Positions 38,989-47,215 of a stretch of DNA of 64,000 nucleotides are shown piece by piece. Source of the stretch: CAYUZU01 sp964448675. GTDB taxonomy: Bacteria; Planctomycetota; Phycisphaerae; UBA1845; Fen-1342. The stretch covers positions 21,980-85,979 of the forward strand of contig CAYUZU010000021.1 in the NCBI GenBank assembly GCA_964448675.1. The letters are read 5' to 3'. A program made the position numbers and the translations under genes. The number at the start of each line of letters is the position of its first letter. The stretch's first letter is position 1. The notes below the pieces were generated by a model. It saw nothing but the letters and a program-made list of their open reading frames with translations, was not told where the DNA came from and ran no database searches.

Positions 38989-39417
38989 ATGGAACACGAA
39001 CAAAAAGAACGCGCGCTCGACGAGGTCACCGGCGGCCAGCAGGACGCCTGGCCCGCGGAACCAACCCGCCCCGCCCCGCCGGTGCGAACGCCCGGCAAGC
39101 GACCGGCCGCGCCGCCTTCGAACACGCCCGAGTCGCCGCAGGTCGAGCTGCTGTCCGCGGTGCGGCGGCTGGAAACACTCGTCAAGGAAATGCACGGGCA
39201 CGTCGAGAGCATCACCCGGCAGCAGCGGCATCGCGAGTTCTCGGCGGCACGCCTGATCGGAGCGCTGCTGCAGGCGGTCGTCATCGGTTTCACGATCGCG
39301 GCGATTGCCGACTGGGTCTACGCGGCGGCGCCGGCAACGCTGATCATCAAACTGCTCTTCGCGGGGGTCGTGCAACTGGGGGCCCTGACGGCGTTCGTCC
39401 TGTCACGGGATAGCTGA
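38989..39417 (+). CDS. Small membrane protein with two C-terminal helices, unknown
   Basis: 142 residues from the ATG at 38989 (GAGG eight bases upstream; an ATG at 38971 would overlap the previous gene). The first ~50 residues are Pro/Glu-rich and probably unstructured, ~50-80 form an amphipathic or coiled helix (VELLSAVRRLETLVKEMHGHVESI), and two membrane helices lie near 90-112 and 116-137. I know no family for it. It follows the lpxK-coupled gene by 10 bases and may be a small envelope accessory protein. Confidence 0.65.
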   Translation: MEHEQKERALDEVTGGQQDAWPAEPTRPAPPVRTPGKRPAAPPSNTPESPQVELLSAVRRLETLVKEMHGHVESITRQQRHREFSAARLIGALLQAVVIGFTIAAIADWVYAAAPATLIIKLLFAGVVQLGALTAFVLSRDS

Positions 39418-39485
39418 CACCAACTCGGTGCCGCCGCGCATCAGCGCACTGTTCCTTGATGATTGATGATTGCCGCGCAGCGGCT

Positions 39486-40523
39486 TCACGCGTTGTCGCG
39501 CACGCCGCGCAGGTGTGGCAGGTCGAGCACCTCAAAGCGCTGCCGCAGTGAGGCGATCGGCTCGCCGCGCTGGACGATGTTGTGCTCGAGGATGCAGCCC
39601 AGCCGCCCCGATGCCGCGGTCAGGTACGCAACGCCCAACGGGTTCAGGCCCATCAGCCGCGTGCAGGTCGCGTCGACGGCCGGCAGGTTGCGGCCGATGA
39701 TCACCGCCCCGACCGGCCTGGGGTTGCCCATGATGGGGCCGTCGCCGTCCATGCCGACCACGCCATCGACGATCGTGAGGTGCGGCCGGACGGTCGCGTT
39801 GATGTCGAGGATCGACTGGTGGATGCCACTCCAGTGCAGGATGTTCTTGGGCCAGCCATACACGATCCCGGGCATGACGCCGAAGAGGTTCTTCATGGCG
39901 CACGTCACACCGGCCCAGTGATGTGTCTTCAGCTTCGGCATCGAGACGACCACGTCCGCCCCCAGCAGCGCCCGCGGCAGGTAGAGCTGTGGCAGTTTCG
40001 TCCATCGCCCACGATTGCCCACCGGCGCGACATCGTCGTGGTTCAGGTCGACAAAACGCAACCCGGCCTCGTCCAGTACGTCGAACATGCCCGACTCATC
40101 CAGCACGATCCAGCTGTCACGCCGGTGGCCCTGCCCCTCGGCGACGAACACCTCGCGCGCGTCAAGTCGCCGGAACGCCTCGGCGGCCACAGCGACAAGC
40201 GTGGGATGCGTGTTGATGTGGGCCCGACCGATGGCCGTCTCGACGAGGTTCGGCTTGAGCAGCACCCGCTTGCCGCGGATATCGCGCCGCGCGACGCCCA
40301 CCTCGGCCAGGCCGCGCCCCACGACGTCGACCAGCCGGTCGTCGTACGCCCCGGCCCGCCCAATGAAGACGGTCGCCCGCCGCCCGCCTTCGTGTCGGCG
40401 ATAGGACAGGATGCCGCCGCCGATCGCCCCGCCCACGGCGAGTGCCCCCGCGGCCTGCAGCAGACGTCGGCGTGTCACGCCGGTGCGGGGCTGCTGTTCG
40501 CGCTGATCTTCAGGACGCGTCAT
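39486..40523 (-). CDS. Tat-exported DUF362-domain protein
   Basis: 345 residues. The N-terminus has a twin-arginine signal (TRRRLLQAAGALAVGGAIGGG, residues ~17-37), so the protein is exported folded, probably with a cofactor. The DUF362 domain follows: VLLKPNLVE near 88, INTHPTLVAVAAEAF near 103, EVFVAEGQGH near 125, VVVSMPKLKTHHWAGVTCAMKNLFGVMPG near 192-220, and DGVVGMDGDGPIMG near 255. There is no ferredoxin-like Cys cluster at the C-terminus, unlike many DUF362 proteins. Its start lies inside the end of the upstream alpha-barrel gene (14-base overlap), so they are translationally coupled. Function unknown. Confidence 0.82.
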   Translation of the reverse strand: MTRPEDQREQQPRTGVTRRRLLQAAGALAVGGAIGGGILSYRRHEGGRRATVFIGRAGAYDDRLVDVVGRGLAEVGVARRDIRGKRVLLKPNLVETAIGRAHINTHPTLVAVAAEAFRRLDAREVFVAEGQGHRRDSWIVLDESGMFDVLDEAGLRFVDLNHDDVAPVGNRGRWTKLPQLYLPRALLGADVVVSMPKLKTHHWAGVTCAMKNLFGVMPGIVYGWPKNILHWSGIHQSILDINATVRPHLTIVDGVVGMDGDGPIMGNPRPVGAVIIGRNLPAVDATCTRLMGLNPLGVAYLTAASGRLGCILEHNIVQRGEPIASLRQRFEVLDLPHLRGVRDNA

Positions 40524-41472
40524 TGTTTTCCCCCTTCGCCGCCGCCAACAGCGGACACGACGCCGCGCCGGCGATCAACAGCAACGCCGCATACATGGGC
40601 GGCGCACCCGTGCGCTCGAGCCGCCGGGCCGCGCGACACAGCCACGGCTCACACGTTCGCAGCGCAACGCCGCGCGCCCGCAGGCCGATGACGCCCCACC
40701 CCACCGACCACGGCGCCCGGATCTGCGGCAAGGTCTCGAGCAGATACGCGACCGCCGCATCGATCCGCGCGTCCGACGGCGCGGCCTGCAGGGCCGCCAG
40801 CGCGATTCCCGTCGTCGCCGGGAACGGCCGCAGCGCGTTGCCGAGCACGGTGCGATTGCCGTAGTTCCATCCGCCGGCGTGGATCGCGCGGTCGAGGATC
40901 AGCCGGACGCCCTCGCGCGTCCGCGGGTGCGCCCCCCGGTCGGCGGCCTGCAACGCGAGCACCGCCTGGGCCGTCGGCTCGATCCAGGAGTGGGTGCCTT
41001 TGCGCCACGACCAGCCAACGAGCGTCGTATCGTGATCGAACTGGCTTTGCTCGCGCGGCACCGGCTCACCCCGTTGCGCGAGCAGCCAGGCCACCGCGCG
41101 GGCCGTCGCGTCCGCGTACGTCGCGCTCGCTGGCGTAGCCCGCCGCCACGCCAGGATCGCCAGCGGCGTCGGCCAGCCCGCCACCGGTACCTGCGCCGAC
41201 ACCGGCACGCGACCGTCTGCGCATTGCCGGCCGACCAGCCAGTCCAGCGCGGCAGCGGCTGATTCAGACACACCGGCGTCGCCCGGCACCAGGGCCAGCG
41301 CCGCGAGCGCTGTCGGTTCGGCGGCCCCGTCCCCATCGGCGCTGTAGCCCCACCCGCCAGTCGGTCGTTGCGCTGTGCGCAGCCGCATGCAGAGGTCAGG
41401 TCGCCACACGGCATCGACACCCGCAGCGGTGTCGCCGGAAGGGCCGACGGTGGCAGCGTGCGGCGGAATCAT
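40510..41472 (-). CDS. Prenyltransferase/squalene-cyclase-repeat alpha-barrel protein
   Basis: 320 residues built of repeating helical pairs of the terpene-cyclase/prenyltransferase type. GGWGYSADGDG near residue 39, DGRVPVS near 93, GWSWRKGTHSWIEPTAQAVLAL near 152-173 and GGWNYGNRTVLG near 205 are QW-like or equivalent repeats. At half the length of a true squalene-hopene cyclase and without the DxDD motif, it is unlikely to cyclise squalene; such short proteins are common and uncharacterised in planctomycetes. No clear signal peptide. The gene overlaps the following DUF362 gene by 14 bases, pointing to a joint function. Confidence 0.75.
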   Translation of the reverse strand: MIPPHAATVGPSGDTAAGVDAVWRPDLCMRLRTAQRPTGGWGYSADGDGAAEPTALAALALVPGDAGVSESAAAALDWLVGRQCADGRVPVSAQVPVAGWPTPLAILAWRRATPASATYADATARAVAWLLAQRGEPVPREQSQFDHDTTLVGWSWRKGTHSWIEPTAQAVLALQAADRGAHPRTREGVRLILDRAIHAGGWNYGNRTVLGNALRPFPATTGIALAALQAAPSDARIDAAVAYLLETLPQIRAPWSVGWGVIGLRARGVALRTCEPWLCRAARRLERTGAPPMYAALLLIAGAASCPLLAAAKGENNDAS

Positions 41473-41480
41473 GGCGGTGG

Positions 41481-42035
41481 TCAGGGTTGATTGCGGCGGC
41501 GGGAGGTATCGCGGCGGGGTCCGTCGTTGCGCCGGCGTGTTCCGCTACCGTAGACGCCGGTCGGTTTCATCGCGTGGTCGTCGCGCACGCCGATGTAGTT
41601 GACTTCGTTCTCGTCGGTCGTGGTCTTCTTCCTGGACTTGCCGGTGTCGACGTCGTGCAGCTTGCCCTCGCCGTTGCAGGTCGGGCATTGGTCGCCCATG
41701 ACATACAACGTGATGCCCATGCCGCTGCAGACGAAACCACCGATCAGCAGCGCTTTGGCGTTGTCATCGAGACAGGCGGAGCCTACGACGCCCGCGATGC
41801 CGAGCAGCAGGAAGAACGATGCCATGTTGTTCCACGGCAACAGGCTCTTGTCGCGCAGCTTGCCGGTCCCCTTGCAGTGCGGACAATCGACGCTGACGAT
41901 GTTGAACCGGCTCTTCTGCTGCGCGGGCTTGCTCGCGTCGCGCTGCTTGCCGGACATCGGGCAGCCGCATCCGGGACAGTTGCTCGTTCGCGTCGAGACT
42001 TCGCGACGGCACTCGGGGCATCGGATCAGCGACAT
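41481..42035 (-). CDS. Membrane protein with zinc ribbon and split DnaJ-type cysteine motifs
   Basis: 184 residues from the ATG at 42035; upstream in-frame codons to 42200 look non-coding. An N-terminal zinc ribbon (C6xxC9, C20xxC23) is followed by a DnaJ-like CPHCKGTGK (C51, C54), two membrane helices (~70-88 and ~95-113), then a second DnaJ-like CPTCNGEGK (C117, C120) and a basic polar tail. In DnaJ two CxxCxGxG motifs pair to bind one zinc; here a membrane hairpin separates them, which would bring them together on the cytoplasmic face. I know no characterised homologue. It ends 8 bases before the alpha-barrel gene start. Confidence 0.7.
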   Translation of the reverse strand: MSLIRCPECRREVSTRTSNCPGCGCPMSGKQRDASKPAQQKSRFNIVSVDCPHCKGTGKLRDKSLLPWNNMASFFLLLGIAGVVGSACLDDNAKALLIGGFVCSGMGITLYVMGDQCPTCNGEGKLHDVDTGKSRKKTTTDENEVNYIGVRDDHAMKPTGVYGSGTRRRNDGPRRDTSRRRNQP

Positions 42036-42248
42036 GGGCGCCTCGGGACTCGCGGCCGGCCGGTTGCGCGTCAGTCCTGCCCAATGCAGGGGCGTTGCCC
42101 GACGTCGTGCTCCCGCTGGAGCACCGCGCAGGCAGCGCGCTCGGACACACTGCCGGACTATGGGTTTCTCGGCCAGATCGACCCGCGGCTTCAAGAACAA
42201 AGGCTGCGCTAACTGTTTACCGGATCAATACTTGGAGCAGGGCGCCCG

Positions 42249-43097
42249 TTACGGGACCTGCCAGACCTGCCGGCCGCCTTGATCCAGCAACGAGAACCGC
42301 GGCCGACCGTCCGCCGCCCCCCACAACTGAATCTGCACGTTCCCGTTCTCGTCGATGAAGCGAAGATCCGGCATGCCCTCGGGCCACAGTTGCAGGCTGG
42401 CCCGGCGCGCGTGCTGGCGATCGAACAGCGCCAGCTCGGCCCCGTCATTGGGCAGCACGGCGAACGACGCGCGCGGCTCGCCGTCATCCCCCAGCAGCAT
42501 CAGCGATGGCGACCCGTCGCTGAACGTCGTCAATCCCATCCGGCAGGTCCGCTGGTTGTCGTACAGCGCCAGGTCCGGCCGGCCATCGGCCTGGATCGAG
42601 CAAACGAATCGGCTGCGCTCGTCGTGGTCGAACAGGCGCACGGCGGCCCCCCCGCTGCGTTCCAGCCCGACCAGGGCACGCATGCTGCCGTCCTTGTCAT
42701 GCAGTTGGATCGCCGGCAAACCGTCGGGCGTGGTGCCCAGCTGGGCCCGACCCACGCCGCGCTCGTCCGAGAACACGAGGCTCGGCGCGCCGTTCTCGCC
42801 GAGGGTGATGACGGCGCGTGAGCGGCCATGCCCGTCGATGAAGGCCATGCGCGGTGCACCGTCGCTTTCGGTCTCCATGATGACACGCCCGACGCCGAAG
42901 CCATCGCGCAACACGATGCGCTGCGCCCCGAGCGTGGATGCCCCGACCAGGCGCTGCAGCACGAGATCGCCGGTGATGATCTGCGCGCCATAAAAGACCA
43001 GCACGAGCCCGGCCAGCAGCCAGAGTCGCCGATTGTTGCTTTCGAGGCTGATCACACGCCGGTGCAGCGACGCGACGTCGGGCGGCGGGGCTGCCAT
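42249..43097 (-). CDS. Membrane-anchored protein of nine exact 23-residue repeats
   Basis: 282 residues from the ATG at 43097 (frame extends to 43136). A short coiled N-terminus and one membrane helix (~25-45) precede a domain that is entirely repeats. From residue 65 to 271 there are nine consecutive units of exactly 23 residues with no insertions, plus a partial tenth. The consensus is DxxGxxRxxLxxxxDGxPxLxLx: an acidic/Gly turn, Arg at position 7, D/N-G around 15-16, Pro at 18 and alternating hydrophobics. It should fold as a beta-solenoid or propeller-like stack outside the membrane. Function unknown. Confidence 0.8.
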   Translation of the reverse strand: MAAPPPDVASLHRRVISLESNNRRLWLLAGLVLVFYGAQIITGDLVLQRLVGASTLGAQRIVLRDGFGVGRVIMETESDGAPRMAFIDGHGRSRAVITLGENGAPSLVFSDERGVGRAQLGTTPDGLPAIQLHDKDGSMRALVGLERSGGAAVRLFDHDERSRFVCSIQADGRPDLALYDNQRTCRMGLTTFSDGSPSLMLLGDDGEPRASFAVLPNDGAELALFDRQHARRASLQLWPEGMPDLRFIDENGNVQIQLWGAADGRPRFSLLDQGGRQVWQVP

Positions 43098-43337
43098 GGA
43101 ACGCTCTCCGCAGGTCATGGCCGTCCGTGGGCGCACGGCCGGGCCGGGCTACCCCCGATGCTCACTCATGAGCTTGTATCGACGAAACCCCGCAGGATGA
43201 TGACCATCGGCCGACGATGAAAAACACGCCGAACGGCAGCCGATTCGCGGACGTAGGCGGATACCGGTCACGACATGCGGTGCTTTGTGCGCAGCGCCGT
43301 GCGGCCGCGTGGCGCCCCGTGTTGATCCGGGCGGACT

Positions 43338-44330
43338 TCAGGCCCGCGCCGGTTCCGGCGGCCGGCGCTCCGGCTCCTCGCTGGCGGCGGCGGCCTGCTG
43401 GCAGAGGAACAGCACCGCCATGCGCACCGCGAGGCCGTTGGTCACCTGCCGCAGGATGCTGGAGTGGGGCCCGTCGGCGACGTCCGCAGCGAGCTCGATG
43501 CCGCGGTTGACCGGGCCGGGGTGCATGATGAGCACGTCCGGTTTGCAGCGTGAGAGCCGCTCGCGGTTCATGCCGAAGAAGCGCACGTACTCGCGCGGCG
43601 AGGGGAACCCGCTGCTGGACATGCGCTCCTTCTGGATCCGCAGCATGCTGATGACGTCCATCTCCGGCAGGATTCCCTCAAAGTCGGACGTGACGCGGAC
43701 GCCCATCGCCTCGAACGTCTTAGGCACCAGCGTCGGCGGGCCGACGAGCGTGACCTGCGCCCCGAGCTCCTGCAACCCCCGGACGTCGGAGCGGGCGACG
43801 CGCGAGTGGGCGATGTCACCGACCAGCGCGACATTGAGTCCGTCGATGCGCCCCTTGCGTTCGCGAATCGTGAACAAATCGAGCAGGGCCTGCGTCGGGT
43901 GGGCGTGCTGCCCGTCACCGGCGTTGACCACGCAGCAGTGGACGTGCTGCGAAAGGTGCAGCGCCGCGCCCGCCGCCGGGTGGCGCAACACCATGATGTC
44001 GACGCCCATGGCCTCGATGTTGCGCGCGGTGTCGATGAGGGTCTCGCCCTTCTTGGTCGACGAGAGGCGCTCGGTGAAGTCGATGACGTCGGCCGAAAGC
44101 CGCTGCGCCGCGAGTTCGAAGCTCATGCGCGTGCGCGTGCTCTCCTCGAAGAACATGTTGACCACGACGCGGCCACGCAGCGCCGGCACCTTCTTGATGC
44201 TGCGGGTGGAGACCTCCTGGAAGCCCTGGGCCGTGTCCAGCACGTAGATGATCTCCTCGCGGCTCAGGTCCGCCAGGCTCAGCAGGTGCTTGCGCGTCCA
44301 GATCGGCGTGTCACTTGTTGCCGCTGTCAT
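43338..44330 (-). CDS. pyrB: Aspartate carbamoyltransferase catalytic chain
   Basis: Second enzyme of pyrimidine synthesis, joining carbamoyl phosphate and aspartate. 330 residues. The carbamoyl-phosphate site FFEESTRTRMSFE is near 60-72, SSTKKGETLIDT near 88-99, AHPTQALLDLFT near 141-152 and IMHPGPVNRG near 276-285. It has a ~20-residue Pro/Glu-rich C-terminal extension beyond usual PyrB. The start ATG at 44330 lies 20 bases inside the end of pyrR, so the two are co-translated. No pyrI, pyrC or carA follows. Confidence 0.95.
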   Translation of the reverse strand: MTAATSDTPIWTRKHLLSLADLSREEIIYVLDTAQGFQEVSTRSIKKVPALRGRVVVNMFFEESTRTRMSFELAAQRLSADVIDFTERLSSTKKGETLIDTARNIEAMGVDIMVLRHPAAGAALHLSQHVHCCVVNAGDGQHAHPTQALLDLFTIRERKGRIDGLNVALVGDIAHSRVARSDVRGLQELGAQVTLVGPPTLVPKTFEAMGVRVTSDFEGILPEMDVISMLRIQKERMSSSGFPSPREYVRFFGMNRERLSRCKPDVLIMHPGPVNRGIELAADVADGPHSSILRQVTNGLAVRMAVLFLCQQAAAASEEPERRPPEPARA

Positions 44331-44847
44331 CCAGCACGACCTCATCCACCCCGTCGACCTCTTCCAGCTTGACCAGCACGATGTGATGCGCCTCGGTGTC
44401 CGTCCGCACGCCGACGAAATCGGGCTGGATCGGCAGCTCGCGGCGACCGCGGTCGATCAGCACCGCCAGCCGAATGGCCTTGGGGCGCCCGAGGTCGATC
44501 AGGGCGTCGAGCGCCGCCCGCACCGAACGGCCCGTGTACAGCACGTCGTCGACCAGCACCAGCCAGGTGTCGGTGATGTCGAAGTCGATCTCGGTGCCGT
44601 GGACGACGGCGTGCGGCCCGATCGTCGTCAGATCGTCGCGGTACAGCGTGATGTCCAGCACGCCGAAGTGCGCCGGCGCCAGCCCCGCCTTTTCCAGCAA
44701 CGGCACCAGCCGCCGCGCGAGTGTCTCGCCGCGGGTGCGGATGCCGACGATCGCGACCGGGACGTCCTTGGGCGCAGCGCCGGCGATGACACGCGCGAGG
44801 TGCTCGAGCGTCTGGCGGACTTCCTGTTGATTGAGCAGTTCGGTCAT
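44311..44847 (-). CDS. pyrR: Bifunctional pyrimidine operon regulator/uracil phosphoribosyltransferase
   Basis: 178 residues, normal for PyrR, which senses UMP/UTP and binds pyr leader RNA, and has weak uracil phosphoribosyltransferase activity. The PRPP-binding motif LVLVDDVLYTGRSVRAAL is near residues 96-113, IVGIRTRGETLARRL near 33-47, and ITLYRDDL near 66-73. It is first in a two-gene unit with pyrB and is preceded by a hairpin in its own leader, fitting autoregulation. Divergent from sat over 179 bases. Confidence 0.95.
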   Translation of the reverse strand: MTELLNQQEVRQTLEHLARVIAGAAPKDVPVAIVGIRTRGETLARRLVPLLEKAGLAPAHFGVLDITLYRDDLTTIGPHAVVHGTEIDFDITDTWLVLVDDVLYTGRSVRAALDALIDLGRPKAIRLAVLIDRGRRELPIQPDFVGVRTDTEAHHIVLVKLEEVDGVDEVVLDDSGNK

Positions 44848-44867
44848 GGCCGATAGCGTAACCGCCC

Positions 44868-44896
44868 GCCGGCGCCGAAAAAAGCCCGGCGACGGC
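44868..44896 (-). promoter_or_regulatory. Leader hairpin upstream of pyrR
   Basis: On the minus strand GCCGTCGCCG (44896-44887) pairs with CGGCGCCGGC (44877-44868) with one mismatch, closing a nine-base loop GGCTTTTTT. It ends 20 bases before the pyrR ATG, so it could gate ribosome access; the T run in the loop means it is not a standard terminator. PyrR is known to act on RNA hairpins in its own leader, but the loop does not match the Bacillus binding consensus as I remember it. Confidence 0.5.
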
Positions 44897-45026
44897 GCCC
44901 GACCCGCATTTCGCGCGCGGCCGTGGATCGGGTATAGTTCGGGGTTTCAGCGACAATTGCGAACCGCTCCCGGGCGGGTGCCGGCCAGCGGCCGGACGCC
45001 GCGCCCCGAACTGCCTGGAGATTCTG

Positions 45027-46190
45027 ATGAGCAAACACGGTCTGATCCCCCCGCATGGCGGCGAACTCGTCAACCTGGTCGCCGACAAGACGCGCGCCGC
45101 CGAGCTCGCCAAGACGGCCGAGGGGCTGACGAAGATCACGCTGGGCGAGCGCGAACAATGCGACCTCGAGCTGCTCGCCATCGGTGCGATGAGCCCGCTG
45201 AACACCTTCATGAGCGCCGCCGACTTCGCGGAGGTTTGCGACAACATGAAGCTGACCAGCGGGTTGCCGTGGCCCGTTCCAATCGTCTGCCCGGTCCAGA
45301 AGAGCTTGGCGGAAAAGATCGAGCTCGGGCAGGCGGTCGCCCTCGCGGATGATCAGAACCGGGTGCTGGCAGTGCTGACCGTGTCCGAAAAGTACGAACA
45401 CGACAAAAAGCAGGAAGCCGAGCGCGTCTTCCAGACCACCGACGAGGCGCACCCCGGCGTCGCGGTGACCATGGCGCAGGGCGACGTGTGCCTGTCCGGT
45501 ACGCTCGAGGTCATCACGCCGCGCCACGACCCGCAGTTCCCCGAGCGGCGGCTGGCGCCGGCCGAGACGCGGGCCGCGTTCGCCGAGAAAGGGTGGGAAA
45601 CTGTCGTCGCGTTCCAGACACGCAATCCGATCCACCGGGCGCACGAATACCTCACCAAGTGCGCCCTGGAAATGGTCGACGGGCTGCTCATCCACCCGCT
45701 GGTCGGCCAGACGCAGAAGGGTGACATCCCCGCCGACGTCCGCATGAAGTGCTACGAAACGCTCATCGACGGCTACTACAACAAGGACCACACGTTCCTG
45801 TCGGTCCTGCCGGCGGCAATGCGGTACGCCGGCCCGCGCGAGGCGATCCTGCACGCGATCCTGCGCAAGAACTACGGCTGCACGCACTTCATCGTCGGCC
45901 GCGATCATGCCGGCGTCGGCAAGTACTACGGCACCTACGACGCGCAGCGGATCTTCGACGAGGTCGATCCGCAGGCACTGGGTATCACGCCGCTCAAGTT
46001 CGAGCACGCGTTCTGGTGCAAGAAGTCCGGCGCGATGGCGTCAGCCAAGACGACCAACAGTGCGCCGGAAGACCGCGTGTTCCTCTCCGGCACCAAGGTG
46101 CGCGAGATGCTCGCCCAGGGGGAACGCCCGCCGGTCGAGTTCACCCGGCCGGAAATCGCGGACATCCTGATCGAGGCGATGCGATCGTAA
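45027..46190 (+). CDS. sat: Sulfate adenylyltransferase (ATP sulfurylase)
   Basis: Forms adenylyl sulfate (APS) from sulfate and ATP. 387 residues, the homo-oligomeric Sat type rather than CysD/CysN. The active-site VVAFQTRNPIHRAHE is near residues 191-205 and IVGRDHAGVGKYYG near 290-303; VFLSGTKVREML near the end closes the nucleotide pocket. There is no fused APS kinase. Good ribosome site GGAG six bases before ATG at 45027. The stop TAA overlaps the ATG of nrnA (TAATG). The direction, assimilatory or dissimilatory, is not shown; the absence of aprAB and dsr here favours assimilation. Confidence 0.95.
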   Translation: MSKHGLIPPHGGELVNLVADKTRAAELAKTAEGLTKITLGEREQCDLELLAIGAMSPLNTFMSAADFAEVCDNMKLTSGLPWPVPIVCPVQKSLAEKIELGQAVALADDQNRVLAVLTVSEKYEHDKKQEAERVFQTTDEAHPGVAVTMAQGDVCLSGTLEVITPRHDPQFPERRLAPAETRAAFAEKGWETVVAFQTRNPIHRAHEYLTKCALEMVDGLLIHPLVGQTQKGDIPADVRMKCYETLIDGYYNKDHTFLSVLPAAMRYAGPREAILHAILRKNYGCTHFIVGRDHAGVGKYYGTYDAQRIFDEVDPQALGITPLKFEHAFWCKKSGAMASAKTTNSAPEDRVFLSGTKVREMLAQGERPPVEFTRPEIADILIEAMRS

Positions 46191-47215
46191 TGGAAGCGCG
46201 AGCGGCGACAGCAGACCCGGCCGTCGTGCCCGCCGACGTCGTGGAGACGATTCAGGGCAGCCACGACATTGCGCTCATCGGGCACGTCACGCCCGACGCC
46301 GACGCCCTGGCGTCGATGATCGCCCTGTGGCTGGCGCTGCCCGAACTGGGCAAGCAACCGCACGCCGTCCTGCCCGCAGGCACCGTGTCGCGCAACCTCC
46401 AGTATCTCGTCGACTACGCCGGGCTCGTACCCACCTCGTACGAGCAGGTGTGTCGCTCGGACCTGATTGTTGCGCTCGACACCGCGAAGGACCGGCGGCT
46501 CAACGACGGCGGCGAGGCGGCCAAGTGCACCCGCATCCCGATTCTCAATATCGACCACCACGCCACGAACACGGGCTTCGGCCGCTGCAACTGGATCGTC
46601 CCACAGGCAAGCAGCACGTCGGAGCTCGTGTATGCGCTTGTCCGCAGCCTCGGCTGCCAGATCACGCCGACGATCGCCACCCTGCTCTACGCCGGCATGC
46701 ACACCGACACGCAGGGCTTTTCGCTGCCCAATACCGGTGCCAACAGCCTCAAGGTCGCGCACGAGCTGGCCCGGGCCGGCGCGAACGTAGCCGACGTGTG
46801 CGAGCGCATGCATCGCAGCAAGAGCAGGGGCGAGTTCGACCTGCTGCGCGTCGTGTACGACAACACCCGCGTCAGCAACGACGGTCGCCTCGCCTGGAGC
46901 ACCGCCACGCACGAAGAGATCATCGCGGCCGGCTGCACCGCGGCCGACATCGACGACCAGGTCGAGGTGCCACGCTCGATCGAAGGCATCGCCGTCGCGA
47001 TCCTGTTCACCGAAGGCAAGCGGGGCAAGGTCCGCATGAACTTCCGCGGCGAGCGCGGCGTGTCGGCGCTCGAGCTCGCCCAGCGGTTCGGCGGTGGCGG
47101 CCACATGGCCAGCGCCGGTGCGATTCTCGACGGCACGATCGAGGAGATCACCGGCCGTGTGCTGCCCGTCGCCCTCGAGTATGTCGCGGCCCTCGCGCCG
47201 CCGGAGCCGGCATGA
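46190..47215 (+). CDS. nrnA: DHH-family NrnA-like oligoribonuclease/pAp phosphatase
   Basis: A 341-residue cytoplasmic phosphoesterase of the NrnA group, which degrades very short RNA and dephosphorylates 3'-phosphoadenosine 5'-phosphate. The DHH motif set is present: IGHVTPDADALAS near 30-42, VALDTA near 95-100, NIDHHATNTGF near 119-129, and the DHHA1 C-terminal FGGGGHMASAG near 302-312. Its start overlaps the sat stop, so sulfate activation and pAp removal are expressed together, which makes biochemical sense because pAp is a by-product of using PAPS. ATGA overlap with the next gene. Confidence 0.92.
   Translation: MEARAATADPAVVPADVVETIQGSHDIALIGHVTPDADALASMIALWLALPELGKQPHAVLPAGTVSRNLQYLVDYAGLVPTSYEQVCRSDLIVALDTAKDRRLNDGGEAAKCTRIPILNIDHHATNTGFGRCNWIVPQASSTSELVYALVRSLGCQITPTIATLLYAGMHTDTQGFSLPNTGANSLKVAHELARAGANVADVCERMHRSKSRGEFDLLRVVYDNTRVSNDGRLAWSTATHEEIIAAGCTAADIDDQVEVPRSIEGIAVAILFTEGKRGKVRMNFRGERGVSALELAQRFGGGGHMASAGAILDGTIEEITGRVLPVALEYVAALAPPEPA

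Noticed and set aside
40510..41472. Squalene-hopene cyclase
   Set aside because: Half the length and without the DxDD motif; only the general alpha-barrel repeat type is supported.
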